DNA of 64,000 nt from Streptosporangium sp. NBC_01755 (GTDB lineage: Bacteria; Actinomycetota; Actinomycetes; Streptosporangiales; Streptosporangiaceae): NCBI RefSeq assembly GCF_035917995.1, contig NZ_CP109131.1, forward strand, positions 1,240,001 to 1,304,000. Reading direction: 5' to 3'. Positions 16,263 through 24,926 of the stretch are shown here, one piece after another. The translations under genes were made by a program, and so were the position numbers. Each line of letters opens with the position of its first letter. Positions within the stretch are counted from its first letter, which is position 1. The notes under the pieces were generated by a model. The model saw only the letters and a program-made list of their open reading frames with translations. It did not search any database and was not told where the DNA came from.

Positions 16263-17042
16263 ATGAACCCACTTGTCAAGTCGGCAGACCGTACCCTCGC
16301 GATTCTGGATCTGCTGACCGACCATCGCGACGGCCTGACCCTGACCGAGATCCAGCGCCGGCTGGAGATCCCGAAAAGCAGCACCTACACGCTGCTCGTC
16401 ACGATGGTCACCCGCGGGTTCCTGGAACAGGACGCCGAGACGCGACGCTTCCGCGTCGGCATCCGGCTGTGGCAGGCGGGCCAGAGCTACGTCGCGGTCT
16501 CCGATCTGGAGCAGGCGGCGCTGCCGTACATGGAGACGCTGCGGGACACCTTGAACGAGACCGTCCAGCTGGCCACGCTCGACGGTACGGACAACGTCTA
16601 CATCGCCAAGGTCGACCCCGACCACCAGCTGCGGCTCGCTTCCCGCGTCGGCGTCCGCCTGCCGGCCTACGCCACCGGGATCGGCAAGGCCCTGCTCGGC
16701 CAGCTCGACGACGAGGAGATCCGGGAACGATTCGCCGAGATCCGCTTCGTCCAGTACACCCCGCAGACCATCAAGTCGCTGCCCCATCTGCTCGCCGCCG
16801 TGCGCGAGGTGCGCGAGAACGGCTACGCGACCGACAACTCCGAGTACACCCCCGGCGTGTTCTGCATCGCCGCCTCCTTCAGCGGCCACCGGGGCGGCAG
16901 CCGCGCCGCGATCAGCGTCTCGATCCCCGAGATGCGTAAGACGCCGGCGCTCATCGCCACGACCATCGACAACGTCCGCTCGACCGCTCACCAGCTCTCG
17001 CTGCGCATGGGCTACCAGGACGGCGCGAGCGGCAACGCATAA
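16263..17042 (+). CDS. IclR family transcriptional regulator
   Basis: 259 residues. An N-terminal winged helix-turn-helix (SADRTLAILDLLTD, then LTLTEIQRRLEIPKSSTYTL) is followed by the IclR effector-binding domain (about 85-250, including RVGVRLPAYATGIGKALLG). IclR proteins bind small acids or sugar derivatives and act as repressors or activators of catabolic genes. Its own promoter carries the palindrome at 16233, and matching sites stand before the other transcription units of the island, so it is the obvious candidate to bind them. There is almost no leader after the operator. It is followed after 15 bases by the FAA-hydrolase-family gene. Confidence 0.9.
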   Translation: MNPLVKSADRTLAILDLLTDHRDGLTLTEIQRRLEIPKSSTYTLLVTMVTRGFLEQDAETRRFRVGIRLWQAGQSYVAVSDLEQAALPYMETLRDTLNETVQLATLDGTDNVYIAKVDPDHQLRLASRVGVRLPAYATGIGKALLGQLDDEEIRERFAEIRFVQYTPQTIKSLPHLLAAVREVRENGYATDNSEYTPGVFCIAASFSGHRGGSRAAISVSIPEMRKTPALIATTIDNVRSTAHQLSLRMGYQDGASGNA

Positions 17043-17057
17043 GGCATAAGGACTGAC

Positions 17058-17915
17058 ATGGAACTCTTCCGGTTCGGCCCCGCCGGGTCAGAACGTCCCG
17101 GCGTACGGCACGAAGGTCGCGAATACCACCTCACCTCGCTGACCACCGACCTTGACGGCGCGTTCTTCGCGGCCGACGGCATCGAGCGGGTCGCCGCCGC
17201 CCTGGTCACGGGCGGGCTCGCGGAGGCCGACACGGCCGGGCAGCGGATCGGGTCGCCCATCGCGCGACCGGCCGCCGTGGTGTGCATCGGGATGAACTAC
17301 GCCGCCCACGCGGCCGAGTCCGGCGCGGCCCCGCCGGAGCAGCCAGTGGTCTTCCTGAAGCACCCGGGCTGCGTGGTCGGCCCGGACGACGAGGTGATCC
17401 TCCCTGCCGGCTCGGTCAAGACCGACTGGGAGGTCGAGCTCGCCGTGGTGATGAAGCGCACGCCACGCTATCTGAGCGACCCGTCCGAGGCCCTCGACTA
17501 CGTGGCGGGCTACGCGCTCTCCAACGACCTGTCGGAGCGGGCGTTCCAGCTTGAGGTGTCGGGCGGGCAGTGGTCCAAGGGCAAGTGCGCCGAGACGTTC
17601 AACCCGCTCGGCCCGGTGCTGCGGCCCGCGGCCGAGCTCCGGCCCGACCGGCTGCGGCTGCGCTCCTGGGTGAACGGCGAGCCGCGGCAGGACTCCAGCA
17701 CCGCCGACATGATCTTCTCGGTTCCCGAGCTGATCGTGCATCTGAGCCACCACATGCTGCTGCTGCCCGGCGACGTCATCAGTACCGGCACGCCCGAGGG
17801 CGTCGGCCTCTCCGGCCGCTTTCCGTACCTCAAGGCCGGCGACGTGGTGAGCATGGAGATCGACGGGCTGGGCCGGCAGGAGCAGAAGGTGGTGGACTAC
17901 CAGCCCGCGTTCTGA
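17058..17915 (+). CDS. fumarylacetoacetate hydrolase family protein
   Basis: 285 residues. The C-terminal FAH fold starts near 72 (VVCIGMNYAAHAAE). The metal-binding acidic residues are visible in DWEVELAVVM and SNDLSER, and the STGTPEGVG loop is intact. Members cleave C-C bonds in diketo acids or act as hydratases and decarboxylases; several hydrolyse 2,4-diketo-3-deoxy sugar acids in deoxysugar breakdown, which would suit this island. AAGGACTG gives a good ribosome-binding site. It is co-transcribed with iclR and converges with the aldo/keto reductase gene, overlapping it by 19 bases tail to tail. The exact substrate is inferred only from context. Confidence 0.85.
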   Translation: MELFRFGPAGSERPGVRHEGREYHLTSLTTDLDGAFFAADGIERVAAALVTGGLAEADTAGQRIGSPIARPAAVVCIGMNYAAHAAESGAAPPEQPVVFLKHPGCVVGPDDEVILPAGSVKTDWEVELAVVMKRTPRYLSDPSEALDYVAGYALSNDLSERAFQLEVSGGQWSKGKCAETFNPLGPVLRPAAELRPDRLRLRSWVNGEPRQDSSTADMIFSVPELIVHLSHHMLLLPGDVISTGTPEGVGLSGRFPYLKAGDVVSMEIDGLGRQEQKVVDYQPAF

Positions 17916-18796
17916 GTCGGCGGCTCCGCCCGGTCCAGCGACCGCAGCTCCTCCTCGCTCAGGACGAGCCCGGCCCCCCGTACGGCGGTGGCGACGCTGG
18001 CCGGGCGCCCGGCGCCGACGATGGGAACGATCACCGGAGACTGGGCCAGCAGCCAGGCGATGGCCACCTCGTGCGCGCTCACGCCACGCGCCAGCGCGAT
18101 CTCGCCAAGCGCGGGCAGACGGCCGGCCAGGCCGCGCGCCCCGGCGGGCCCGCCGAACGGCGAGTAGGCGAGGTAGGCGATGCCGTGCGCGGTGCAGTGG
18201 TCCAGCACCGCGCGATCGGCGCGGTCCAGCACGGAGAAGCGGTTCTGCACCGCGTCGACCCGGGTCCGCGCGGTGGCCTCCCGTAGCTGAACGAGCCCGA
18301 CGTTGCAGACCCCGACGAGCTCGACAAGACCTTCCTCACGCAACCGGGCCAGCGCGCCGACGCTGTCGGCGATCGGCACCTCCGGATCGGGCCAGTGCAA
18401 CTGGTACAGGTCGATCCGCGGGACGCCGAGCGCGGCGAGGCTGCCCAGGCAGTGCCGCCGCAGGGTCTCCGGCCGGGCGTCGACCGGGAATCCGCCACTC
18501 GGGTCGCGCCAGTGCCCGCCCTTGGTGGCCACCAGGACCGAGGAGCCGCGCGGGTGAGCGGCCAGGCCCCGCGCGATCAGCTCCTCGTTGTGGCTGCGCC
18601 CAGGACACGAGGCCGGGACGTAGGCGGGCGCGGTGTCCACCAGCGTCACCCCGGCGTCGACGGCGGCGTGCAGCGTCGCGAGCGCGGCTGCCTCGTCCGG
18701 CTCCGCGGCCAGGGACCAGCGGGCGCCGCCCAGCCCGACCGGGCCGACCTGGCGCGAACCGATCAGCCGGGGCGTCGGCGGGCGGATCCCGGTCAC
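17897..18796 (-). CDS. aldo/keto reductase
   Basis: 299 residues, a TIM-barrel NAD(P)H-dependent oxidoreductase. The catalytic tetrad can be placed: Asp and Tyr in DTAPAY, Lys in VATKGG and His in YQLHWPDP. The family includes L-fucose/galactose dehydrogenases and rhamnose-type sugar dehydrogenases, so sugar oxidation is plausible here. The GTG start at 18796 overlaps the stop of the preceding gene (GTGA), indicating translational coupling. It is the last gene of the rhamnosidase operon. The frame remains open upstream through that gene, but this is not coding. Confidence 0.85.
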   Translation of the reverse strand: MTGIRPPTPRLIGSRQVGPVGLGGARWSLAAEPDEAAALATLHAAVDAGVTLVDTAPAYVPASCPGRSHNEELIARGLAAHPRGSSVLVATKGGHWRDPSGGFPVDARPETLRRHCLGSLAALGVPRIDLYQLHWPDPEVPIADSVGALARLREEGLVELVGVCNVGLVQLREATARTRVDAVQNRFSVLDRADRAVLDHCTAHGIAYLAYSPFGGPAGARGLAGRLPALGEIALARGVSAHEVAIAWLLAQSPVIVPIVGAGRPASVATAVRGAGLVLSEEELRSLDRAEPPTQNAGW

Positions 18797-19575
18797 GAAC
18801 CGGGGACCGCCGCGACGACGCCGTCCGGGTAGCGGATGAGCTGGTCGGCGTCGTAGATGGTCAGCGGCACGTCGGCCACCCTGCGGACCCGCTCGTGGGC
18901 CGCCATCGCCTCGTAGATGTTCTCGCAGATCCCGATGGGCTGGTCGGTGTCGAGGTTGCGGCGGGTGAAGTAGGCGTCGGTCACCGTGACCACGCCCGCC
19001 GTGCTGTCGATCTCCACGGCCATGGAGGCCCGGTGGTGCGAGCCGGTCCACCAGGTGCGGATCCCCGGCACCACCTCGTCCTCGTCTGCGAGCAGCCGGA
19101 CCCGATCCCACGCGTCGTGGGTGAGATAACTCAGCACGTGCGGCGGCAGGCAGGACCAGCGGTCGTCGTGCGGGTGCCGCTTGGTGCGGTGGAAGTGGGT
19201 CCAACCACGCTCGGTCAGGCAGAACCGTGCATTCGGGAACAGCGGGATGTTCGAGGTGGTGTAGAGCTGCAACGGCGTCAGCAGGACGTGGGTGACCTCC
19301 TCCAGCGCGACCCCGTGCGCGGCCAGCTGGTCGGGCAGCCACTGGCCCTGCTCGCGCCGCATCGCCGCGCGCTCGCCGAGGAAACCGGCCCACTGTTCGT
19401 TCATCGGGCCGAGGTCCTCGGCCGGTCCCGTGCCGATGAGCGCGGTGACCCCTTCGCCCTGGATCAGCACGGCCTGAAAGGCCAGCCGGTACCACTGGTC
19501 CCAGTCCGACATCCAGTACACCTCTGGACCCGGCACGTCTCCGTCGCCCAGATGAAGCAGGCGTACACCGAACAT
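18793..19575 (-). CDS. metallo-beta-lactamase-fold protein with lost metal motif
   Basis: 260 residues from ATG 19575, with GGAG just before; an upstream in-frame start would overlap the alcohol dehydrogenase gene. The fold matches MBL-type lactonases: EVTHVLLT, SNIPLFPNARF, TWWTGSHHRASM and VTDAYFTRRNLD. The zinc motif HxHxDH should sit at 101-106, but here reads PLQLYT, so both His, the Asp and the last His are all replaced. A later His and the Asp of TDA remain. It cannot be a normal dinuclear zinc hydrolase; it may have another chemistry, bind a ligand, or be structural. It sits within the operon, coupled to the aldo/keto reductase gene. Confidence 0.75.
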   Translation of the reverse strand: MFGVRLLHLGDGDVPGPEVYWMSDWDQWYRLAFQAVLIQGEGVTALIGTGPAEDLGPMNEQWAGFLGERAAMRREQGQWLPDQLAAHGVALEEVTHVLLTPLQLYTTSNIPLFPNARFCLTERGWTHFHRTKRHPHDDRWSCLPPHVLSYLTHDAWDRVRLLADEDEVVPGIRTWWTGSHHRASMAVEIDSTAGVVTVTDAYFTRRNLDTDQPIGICENIYEAMAAHERVRRVADVPLTIYDADQLIRYPDGVVAAVPGS

Positions 19576-19576
19576 C

Positions 19577-20521
19577 TCACTCCTCTCCCCATGGGCGCAG
19601 CAGCGCCTTGACGACATCCTGGCGGCCCGTCATCAGCTCACCGAAGATGGCCGCGCCGTCGGCCAGGTCGAAACAGGACGTCCAGTCCAGCGCGACCTCC
19701 TCGGCGAGCTTCACCGCCTGGGCGAACTCGGCCGCCGTGTAGCAGTACGAACCGACGACATGCTTCTCCTCGCGAACGATCTTCTGCCCGTCGAAGGCGG
19801 CATCGCTGCTGAGCAGCCCCACCCACACGGCCGTGCCACCCGGGCGCAGGTGCTGCACCGACATACGGTGCGTCGCCGCCGCGCCGACGGCGTCCACGAC
19901 GATGTCGAACTCACCCTGAAGAGACGTGGTGACGGCGGTCGCGCCCAGGCGCCCGGCCACCTCCAGCCGCTCCCTCGACAGATCGCAGACCACCACCTGG
20001 TCGGAGAACCGCCTGGCCACGAGCATGGAGACCAGGCCGATCGTGCCGGCGCCCAGCACGGCGACGCGGGCGCCCTCGGCCGGGCGGGCCAGGTTCAGCG
20101 CGTGCACGCCGTTGGCCAGCGGCTCGATCACCGCCGCCGTCTCGAACGACATGGACGGCGCGAGCGGATGCAGAGCCTTCTCCGGCACGGAGACGTACTC
20201 GGCGAACGCCCCCGGCCGGTGGATGCCCAGGATCGCTCGCTCGCGGCAGAGATGGTCGCGGCCCATCAGGCACAGGTCGCACGCCCCGCAGCTGAGCAGG
20301 GGGTTGACCGTGACCCGGCGGCCGTCGGGGGTGGTCCCGGCGAACTCGTGACCCATGATCAGTGGTGGCCGCCGGAAGCCGCTGTCCCGGATGCCGTGCA
20401 ACTCGCTGCCGCAGATGCCGACCGCGCGGACCTTGACCAGGACCTCACCGTCGACCGGCGGGGGGTCCTGGACATCGAGCAGTTCGACGGTGCTCGGCTT
20501 GGTGAAGACGAGAGCGCGCAT
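19577..20521 (-). CDS. zinc-dependent alcohol dehydrogenase (MDR family)
   Basis: 314 residues, medium-chain dehydrogenase fold. The catalytic zinc ligands are Cys in VGICGSE and the His-Glu of MGHEFAG; a structural zinc site is present (CGACDLCLMGRDHLC); the nucleotide loop is LGAGTIG. The length is slightly short, with a compact C-terminus. Relatives oxidise sugars or polyols such as threonine, sorbitol or galactitol, and a role in oxidising the released sugar is likely. The stop and the next start are nearly fused (TGAGATG), and the upstream dehydrogenase ends 4 bases away. Confidence 0.87.
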   Translation of the reverse strand: MRALVFTKPSTVELLDVQDPPPVDGEVLVKVRAVGICGSELHGIRDSGFRRPPLIMGHEFAGTTPDGRRVTVNPLLSCGACDLCLMGRDHLCRERAILGIHRPGAFAEYVSVPEKALHPLAPSMSFETAAVIEPLANGVHALNLARPAEGARVAVLGAGTIGLVSMLVARRFSDQVVVCDLSRERLEVAGRLGATAVTTSLQGEFDIVVDAVGAAATHRMSVQHLRPGGTAVWVGLLSSDAAFDGQKIVREEKHVVGSYCYTAAEFAQAVKLAEEVALDWTSCFDLADGAAIFGELMTGRQDVVKALLRPWGEE

Positions 20522-20525
20522 CGTC

Positions 20526-21455
20526 TCAGCCCGCCGCCGTCAGCAGGTCGCGCATGATCTCGGCGGCCCGCCGCTGGAGCATCGGCAGCGACCGCGTCGA
20601 GAGGTAGGCGACATGCGGGGTCACCAGCACGCGGTCGTGCCCGGCCAGCTCCGCCGAGATCCCGGACGGCGGCTCCCCGGCCAGTACGTCCAGCGAGGCG
20701 AAGCCCAGCGTGCCCGCCTCCAGTGCGGCCAGCAGCGCGGCCTCCTCCACCAGGGCGCCCCTGGCGGTGTTGACCAGATGCCCGGCCGGGCCGAGCGCGT
20801 CGAGCACCGCCCGGCCGACGATGCCGCGGGTCTGCTCGGTCGAGGGCACGTGCAGCGTGAGGTGGTTGACGGCCGCGGCCAGGCCGGACAGCGTCGTATG
20901 TCCGGTGACGTCGGAGGGCAGGTCGGTGACGTACGGATCCCACACGTGCACCGGGAAGCCGAGTGCGGTGGCGCGCCGGGCGACCGCACGGCCGATCCGC
21001 CCGAACCCGGCGATGCCGACCGGGTCCTCGCCGGGGGGCAGCGGCGCGGCGATGCCCTCGGTGGTCCATCCCCTGACGGTGTAGGAGCGGCTCGCCGCGG
21101 TGAGCCTGCGGTTGTGGGCGTAGACCGACGCGACCGCGTGGTCGGCCACCTCGGCCAGGCAGTAGTCGTCCACGTTGCGGACCTCGATGCCCAGCCGGGC
21201 GGCGGCGGCCAGGTCGATGTTGTCCAGGCCGATCCCGTACCGCACGACCGCGCGCAGCCGGGGCAGCCCGGAAAGGACCCGCTCGGTCAGCGGCGCCCAC
21301 TGCACCAGCAGGCCGTCGGCGTCCGCGCCTACCTTGAGCACCTCCTCCTCGGTCCTGGCGTCGTGGTGGCTCACCTCGAAGACGGGGACCAGGACGTCGC
21401 GCTCGATGGAGCCGTCCCCCAGGTTGGTGTCGGTGATGACGATGTGCGTGTTCAA
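20526..21455 (-). CDS. D-2-hydroxyacid dehydrogenase (C-terminal-binding-protein type)
   Basis: 309 residues. It reduces 2-keto acids or oxidises D-2-hydroxy acids with NAD(H). The Rossmann motif reads GFGRIG near 156-161; the substrate-binding YGIGLDNID, the Arg in NTARG and the catalytic His in TPHVAYLS are present. It resembles the CtBP-like branch. In this operon it could handle a 2-keto acid made from the sugar. Its start overlaps the stop of the SDR by four bases (ATGA). Confidence 0.87.
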   Translation of the reverse strand: MNTHIVITDTNLGDGSIERDVLVPVFEVSHHDARTEEEVLKVGADADGLLVQWAPLTERVLSGLPRLRAVVRYGIGLDNIDLAAAARLGIEVRNVDDYCLAEVADHAVASVYAHNRRLTAASRSYTVRGWTTEGIAAPLPPGEDPVGIAGFGRIGRAVARRATALGFPVHVWDPYVTDLPSDVTGHTTLSGLAAAVNHLTLHVPSTEQTRGIVGRAVLDALGPAGHLVNTARGALVEEAALLAALEAGTLGFASLDVLAGEPPSGISAELAGHDRVLVTPHVAYLSTRSLPMLQRRAAEIMRDLLTAAG

Positions 21456-22288
21456 CGCGGGTCCCTCGAATCGCTGTCGGTGCGCGTCGCCGGAGCGGAT
21501 CCGGCGAAGCTGGAGTCCTCGCCCAGGCCCTCAGGACCCATGGCCAGATAGCCGCCGTCCACGGGCAGTTCCACGCCGGTGATGAAGCTGGCGTCGCTGG
21601 AGCACAGGAAGGCGATGGCGCGGGCCACCTCGTCCGGTTCGCCCAGGCGGCGCAGCAGGTGGAAGCGGCCCCAGATCGGTTCCCAGGCGGCCCGGTCGCC
21701 GTGCGCGGCCCGGCTCACCTCGGGCGTCCAGATCCATCCCGGGCTGACCGCGTTGACCCGGATGCCGTCCGGGGCGAGATCCATCGCCATGCACTTGGTC
21801 AGCGTCAGGATGGCGCCCTTGGTGGTGTTGTAGGTCCACCGCGCCGGCTGGGCGACGTGGGCGGAGACGCTGGCGGTGTTGACGATCGCCCCCGCCTCTG
21901 AGCGGGCCAGCAGCGGATGCGCCGCCCGCACCACGTTGCTGATGCCCTGCACGTTGACCCGGAGCACCCGGTCCCACTCCGGCGGCGTCACGTCCAGCCC
22001 CCGGGCCAGGAAGTTCACCGCGCAGTTGACCACCGCGTCCAGGCGGCCGTGCGCGGCCCCGATGCCGCCGACGGCGCGTCGTACCGCCTCGTCGTCGCCG
22101 ACGTCGACCACCTCGGCGGTGGCCGTGCCGCCCGCCTGCTCGATCGCCTCGCGGGTGGCGGCCAGGCCCGCCTCGTCGATGTCGAACCCGATCACGTGCA
22201 TGCCGCGCGCGGCGAAGCGCAGGGCCGTGGCCGCGCCGATGCCCGACGCGGCGCCGGTCACGATGCCGACACGATCCGTCCAGTCCAT
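21452..22288 (-). CDS. SDR family oxidoreductase
   Basis: 278 residues. TGAASGIG is at 11-18, an Asp after the second strand (GFDID) suggests NAD, Ser140 and YNTTK (Tyr153, Lys157) form the active site, and the PVDGGYLAMG end is classical. NNAG is changed to NCAV. The closest familiar relatives are dehydrogenases of L-fucose, L-rhamnose or keto-deoxy sugar acids, but this is a loose resemblance. An extra Ser/Asp-rich tail (about 20 residues) follows the usual end. It is 38 bases downstream of the binding-protein gene. Confidence 0.86.
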   Translation of the reverse strand: MDWTDRVGIVTGAASGIGAATALRFAARGMHVIGFDIDEAGLAATREAIEQAGGTATAEVVDVGDDEAVRRAVGGIGAAHGRLDAVVNCAVNFLARGLDVTPPEWDRVLRVNVQGISNVVRAAHPLLARSEAGAIVNTASVSAHVAQPARWTYNTTKGAILTLTKCMAMDLAPDGIRVNAVSPGWIWTPEVSRAAHGDRAAWEPIWGRFHLLRRLGEPDEVARAIAFLCSSDASFITGVELPVDGGYLAMGPEGLGEDSSFAGSAPATRTDSDSRDPR

Positions 22289-22326
22289 GATTGTTCTGCC
22301 TTTCGGTCAGGCGTCCGGTCGCGAGG

Positions 22327-23931
22327 TCAGCCCGACACCCACGCGTTCAGGAAGCTCGGCACGCTGTAGCGCAGCCGGCCCGGCTCGTCGAGGTCGATGC
22401 TGTGCACCCGCTTGGACCAGATGAAGCCGATCGGCGCGCTGGTCGTCCACACCCACGGGAGCCGGCTGGTCAGGACGGCGTCCGCCTCGTTCCACAGCTT
22501 CTTCTGCTCCTCGGGACTCCCGGTGACGCGGGCCGCTTCGGCCTTCTCGTCGAAGGCGGCGTCCTTGAACCCGCCGGTGTTCAGATCGCCGCTCGAGTGC
22601 AGGAACCGGTACGGCAGCAGGTCCGGGGTGAGGAAGCCGGCCATCGTCCAGCAGATCGACTCGTACTTCTTGCCGAAGAACTGCGCCAGCCAGGCGGAAC
22701 TCTCCAGCGCGTCCAGCTTCACGTCGAACCCGGCCGCCTTGAGCTGGGAGACGATGACGTCGGTGGCCGCCCTGGCGTTGTTGCAGGTGTAGGTGAAGGA
22801 GGCCTTCTTGCCGGTCTCCGTCTCGTACGCCTTGATCAGCTCCTTGGCCCCCGCGAGGTCGTACTCCGGGTTGGCCTCGGTGCCGTGGAAGGGGTTGCCC
22901 TCGGGGAAGAGGCTGACGGCGGGCTTGCCCAGGCCCTCGGTGGTCAGGTCGACGATCTCCTGGCGGTTGAGCGCCTTCGACACCGCCTGGCGTATCCGCT
23001 GGTCGTCGAAGGGGGGCCTGGTCACGTTGAGGATGATGCTGTCCTGGTCGCCGCCGACGCCCTGGACGAAGTTGACCTGGGTGTTCGCCTTGGCCGTCTT
23101 CATCAGCGTCGAGGAGGTGGTCGCCATCAGGTCGATGTCCCCGGCCAGGAGTGCCTGGTAGGCGCTCTGCGGGTCGGCGATGGTCTTGACCACGACCTTG
23201 TCCAGGTAGGCCTGCTTGTTCTTGTTCCAGTAGTTGGGGTTGCGGACCAGTTCCACCGGGCTGCCCGGCGACCACGACTGGAGCTTGTACGGCCCGACCC
23301 CGGCGGCGTGCGCGGTGTAGTCGTCGCCGTACTGCTTCAACGCCGTCGGGGAGGCCACGTACCCGGCGGTGCCGGAGCCGTCGTAGGCGAACACGTACGG
23401 CAGGTTGCTGAAGGGCTGCTTCATCTTGATGACGACCGTGCTGTCGTCCTTGGCCTCGACCGAGTCGATGGAGGACAGCAGCGCCGCCGCGGTCGAGCCC
23501 TCGGCCCTGTTCCGGTCGAGGTTGAACTTCACCGCCTCGGCGTTGAAGGGCGTTCCGTCGCTGAACTGGACGCCCGTGGGCAGCGTCATCTCCCAGCTCA
23601 TCTGGTCATCGCTCTCGACCAGTGACTTGGCCAGGTTCGGCTCCGGCTGATCGCCGATCTTCGGCACCGCCATCAGCGTGTCGTAGACCGCCGAGCCGAT
23701 CAGCGCCATCGTGTTGGCCGAGCCCTTGGAGGGGTCGAGGGTGGTCAGGTCGGCCCCGCCACTGACGGTCAGGGTTCCCCCGGCCTTCGGGACGGCATCG
23801 GTGGCGGCGGGGGCGCCGGAGGTGGTGCTGCCGTCCTGCACCGTGCAGGCGGACATGGTGATCGCCGTGGCGGACGCGAGGAGGAGGACGGTCGCCCTGC
23901 CCACGCGGCTACCCCGATATGGGACGCGCAT
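22327..23931 (-). CDS. ABC transporter substrate-binding lipoprotein (family 5)
   Basis: 534 residues. The signal ends in the lipobox ITMSAC (Cys29). SBP family 5 features are GGTLTVSGGADLTTLDPS, WEMTLPTGVQFSDGTPFNA, GVGPYKL and ELVRNPNYW. This fold binds peptides, but also oligosaccharides, nickel and opines. With a GH78 enzyme and a full set of transporter parts beside it, import of a rhamnose-containing compound is likely. The ATG at 23931 has GAAGG in front. It follows the second ATPase gene by 38 bases, so it belongs to the same transcript. Confidence 0.9.
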   Translation of the reverse strand: MRVPYRGSRVGRATVLLLASATAITMSACTVQDGSTTSGAPAATDAVPKAGGTLTVSGGADLTTLDPSKGSANTMALIGSAVYDTLMAVPKIGDQPEPNLAKSLVESDDQMSWEMTLPTGVQFSDGTPFNAEAVKFNLDRNRAEGSTAAALLSSIDSVEAKDDSTVVIKMKQPFSNLPYVFAYDGSGTAGYVASPTALKQYGDDYTAHAAGVGPYKLQSWSPGSPVELVRNPNYWNKNKQAYLDKVVVKTIADPQSAYQALLAGDIDLMATTSSTLMKTAKANTQVNFVQGVGGDQDSIILNVTRPPFDDQRIRQAVSKALNRQEIVDLTTEGLGKPAVSLFPEGNPFHGTEANPEYDLAGAKELIKAYETETGKKASFTYTCNNARAATDVIVSQLKAAGFDVKLDALESSAWLAQFFGKKYESICWTMAGFLTPDLLPYRFLHSSGDLNTGGFKDAAFDEKAEAARVTGSPEEQKKLWNEADAVLTSRLPWVWTTSAPIGFIWSKRVHSIDLDEPGRLRYSVPSFLNAWVSG

Positions 23932-23969
23932 TGCGTTGCCTTCTTTCTCAGGGACTGATGGAGCCGATG

Positions 23970-24926
23970 TCAGCGGACAGCGGGCTCGAACGGGTGGTAG
24001 CAGGCGACCTCGTGCCGCGGGGACAGCTCGTCCAGCGCGGGCGGAGTGGCCGTGCAGGCAGAGGTGACGGACGGGCACAGCGCGGCGAAGCGGCAGCCGG
24101 GCAGGAGCCGGCCGTCCACGTCGTCGGTCCCGGTCCTGGTACGGATCCGGGGCTCGGGGTCGGCGGTCAGATCCAGTGACGGCACGGCGTCCTGGAGGGC
24201 GACCGAGTAGGGGTGGCGTGGCCTGTTGGCGATGTCCGGCGCGGCGCCCTGCTCGACCACCCGCCCGGCGTACATCACGGCGGTCCGGTCGCACAGGGAC
24301 GCGACGACGCCGAGGTCGTGGGAGATGAACAGCATGGCCAGGCCCTGCTCGGTGCGCAGTTCGGCCAGCAGTTCCAGGATCTGCGCCTGGATGGAGACGT
24401 CCAGCGCGGAGACCGGCTCGTCGCAGACGAGCACCTCGGGCCGCAGGATCGTGGCCCGGGCGATCGCGGCCCGCTGGCACTGGCCTCCGGAGACCTCGTT
24501 CGGTCGGCGGACCGCCATCTGCTCGGTGACGCCGACCCGGTCGAGCTCGGCCAGCGCCCGCGCGCGCCGTTCCTTCGAGGTGCCCTGGCCGTGCACCCGC
24601 AGCGGCTCGGCGACCGAGTCGAGCAGCGACCTCTTCGGGTTGAACGACGCGGCCGGGTTCTGGAAGATCGCCTGCACCGATGCCCGCAGCCGCCGATCGT
24701 GGACGCCCACGGGCGTGCCGTGCAGCGTCAACCGGCCGCCGCTCAGTGGGACCAGGCCGAGCATCGCCCGTGCCGTGGTGGACTTGCCGCAGCCGGACTC
24801 CCCGACCAGACCGAGGATCTCCCCTCGGTAGAGCCGCACCGAGACATCCGAGACGGCTTCGGGGCCGCCGCCGTACCGCACGGAGCCGTTCTCCAGCGTG
24901 AAGATCGGCTGCTTCTGTTCCGTCAT
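23970..24926 (-). CDS. ABC transporter ATP-binding protein (DppF/OppF-like)
   Basis: 318 residues. Walker A GESGCGKST near 41-49, Q-loop IFQNP, signature VSGGQCQR (an unusual Cys at the third position after SGG), Walker B LVCDEPVSALD and the switch His in ISHDLG. The C-terminal oligopeptide-transporter extension has Cys residues (LPGCRFAALCPSVTSAC), characteristic of DppD/OppF proteins and able to hold an iron-sulfur cluster. The start overlaps the stop of the other ATPase gene by four bases (ATGA). It powers import with the partner ATPase. Confidence 0.92.
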   Translation of the reverse strand: MTEQKQPIFTLENGSVRYGGGPEAVSDVSVRLYRGEILGLVGESGCGKSTTARAMLGLVPLSGGRLTLHGTPVGVHDRRLRASVQAIFQNPAASFNPKRSLLDSVAEPLRVHGQGTSKERRARALAELDRVGVTEQMAVRRPNEVSGGQCQRAAIARATILRPEVLVCDEPVSALDVSIQAQILELLAELRTEQGLAMLFISHDLGVVASLCDRTAVMYAGRVVEQGAAPDIANRPRHPYSVALQDAVPSLDLTADPEPRIRTRTGTDDVDGRLLPGCRFAALCPSVTSACTATPPALDELSPRHEVACYHPFEPAVR

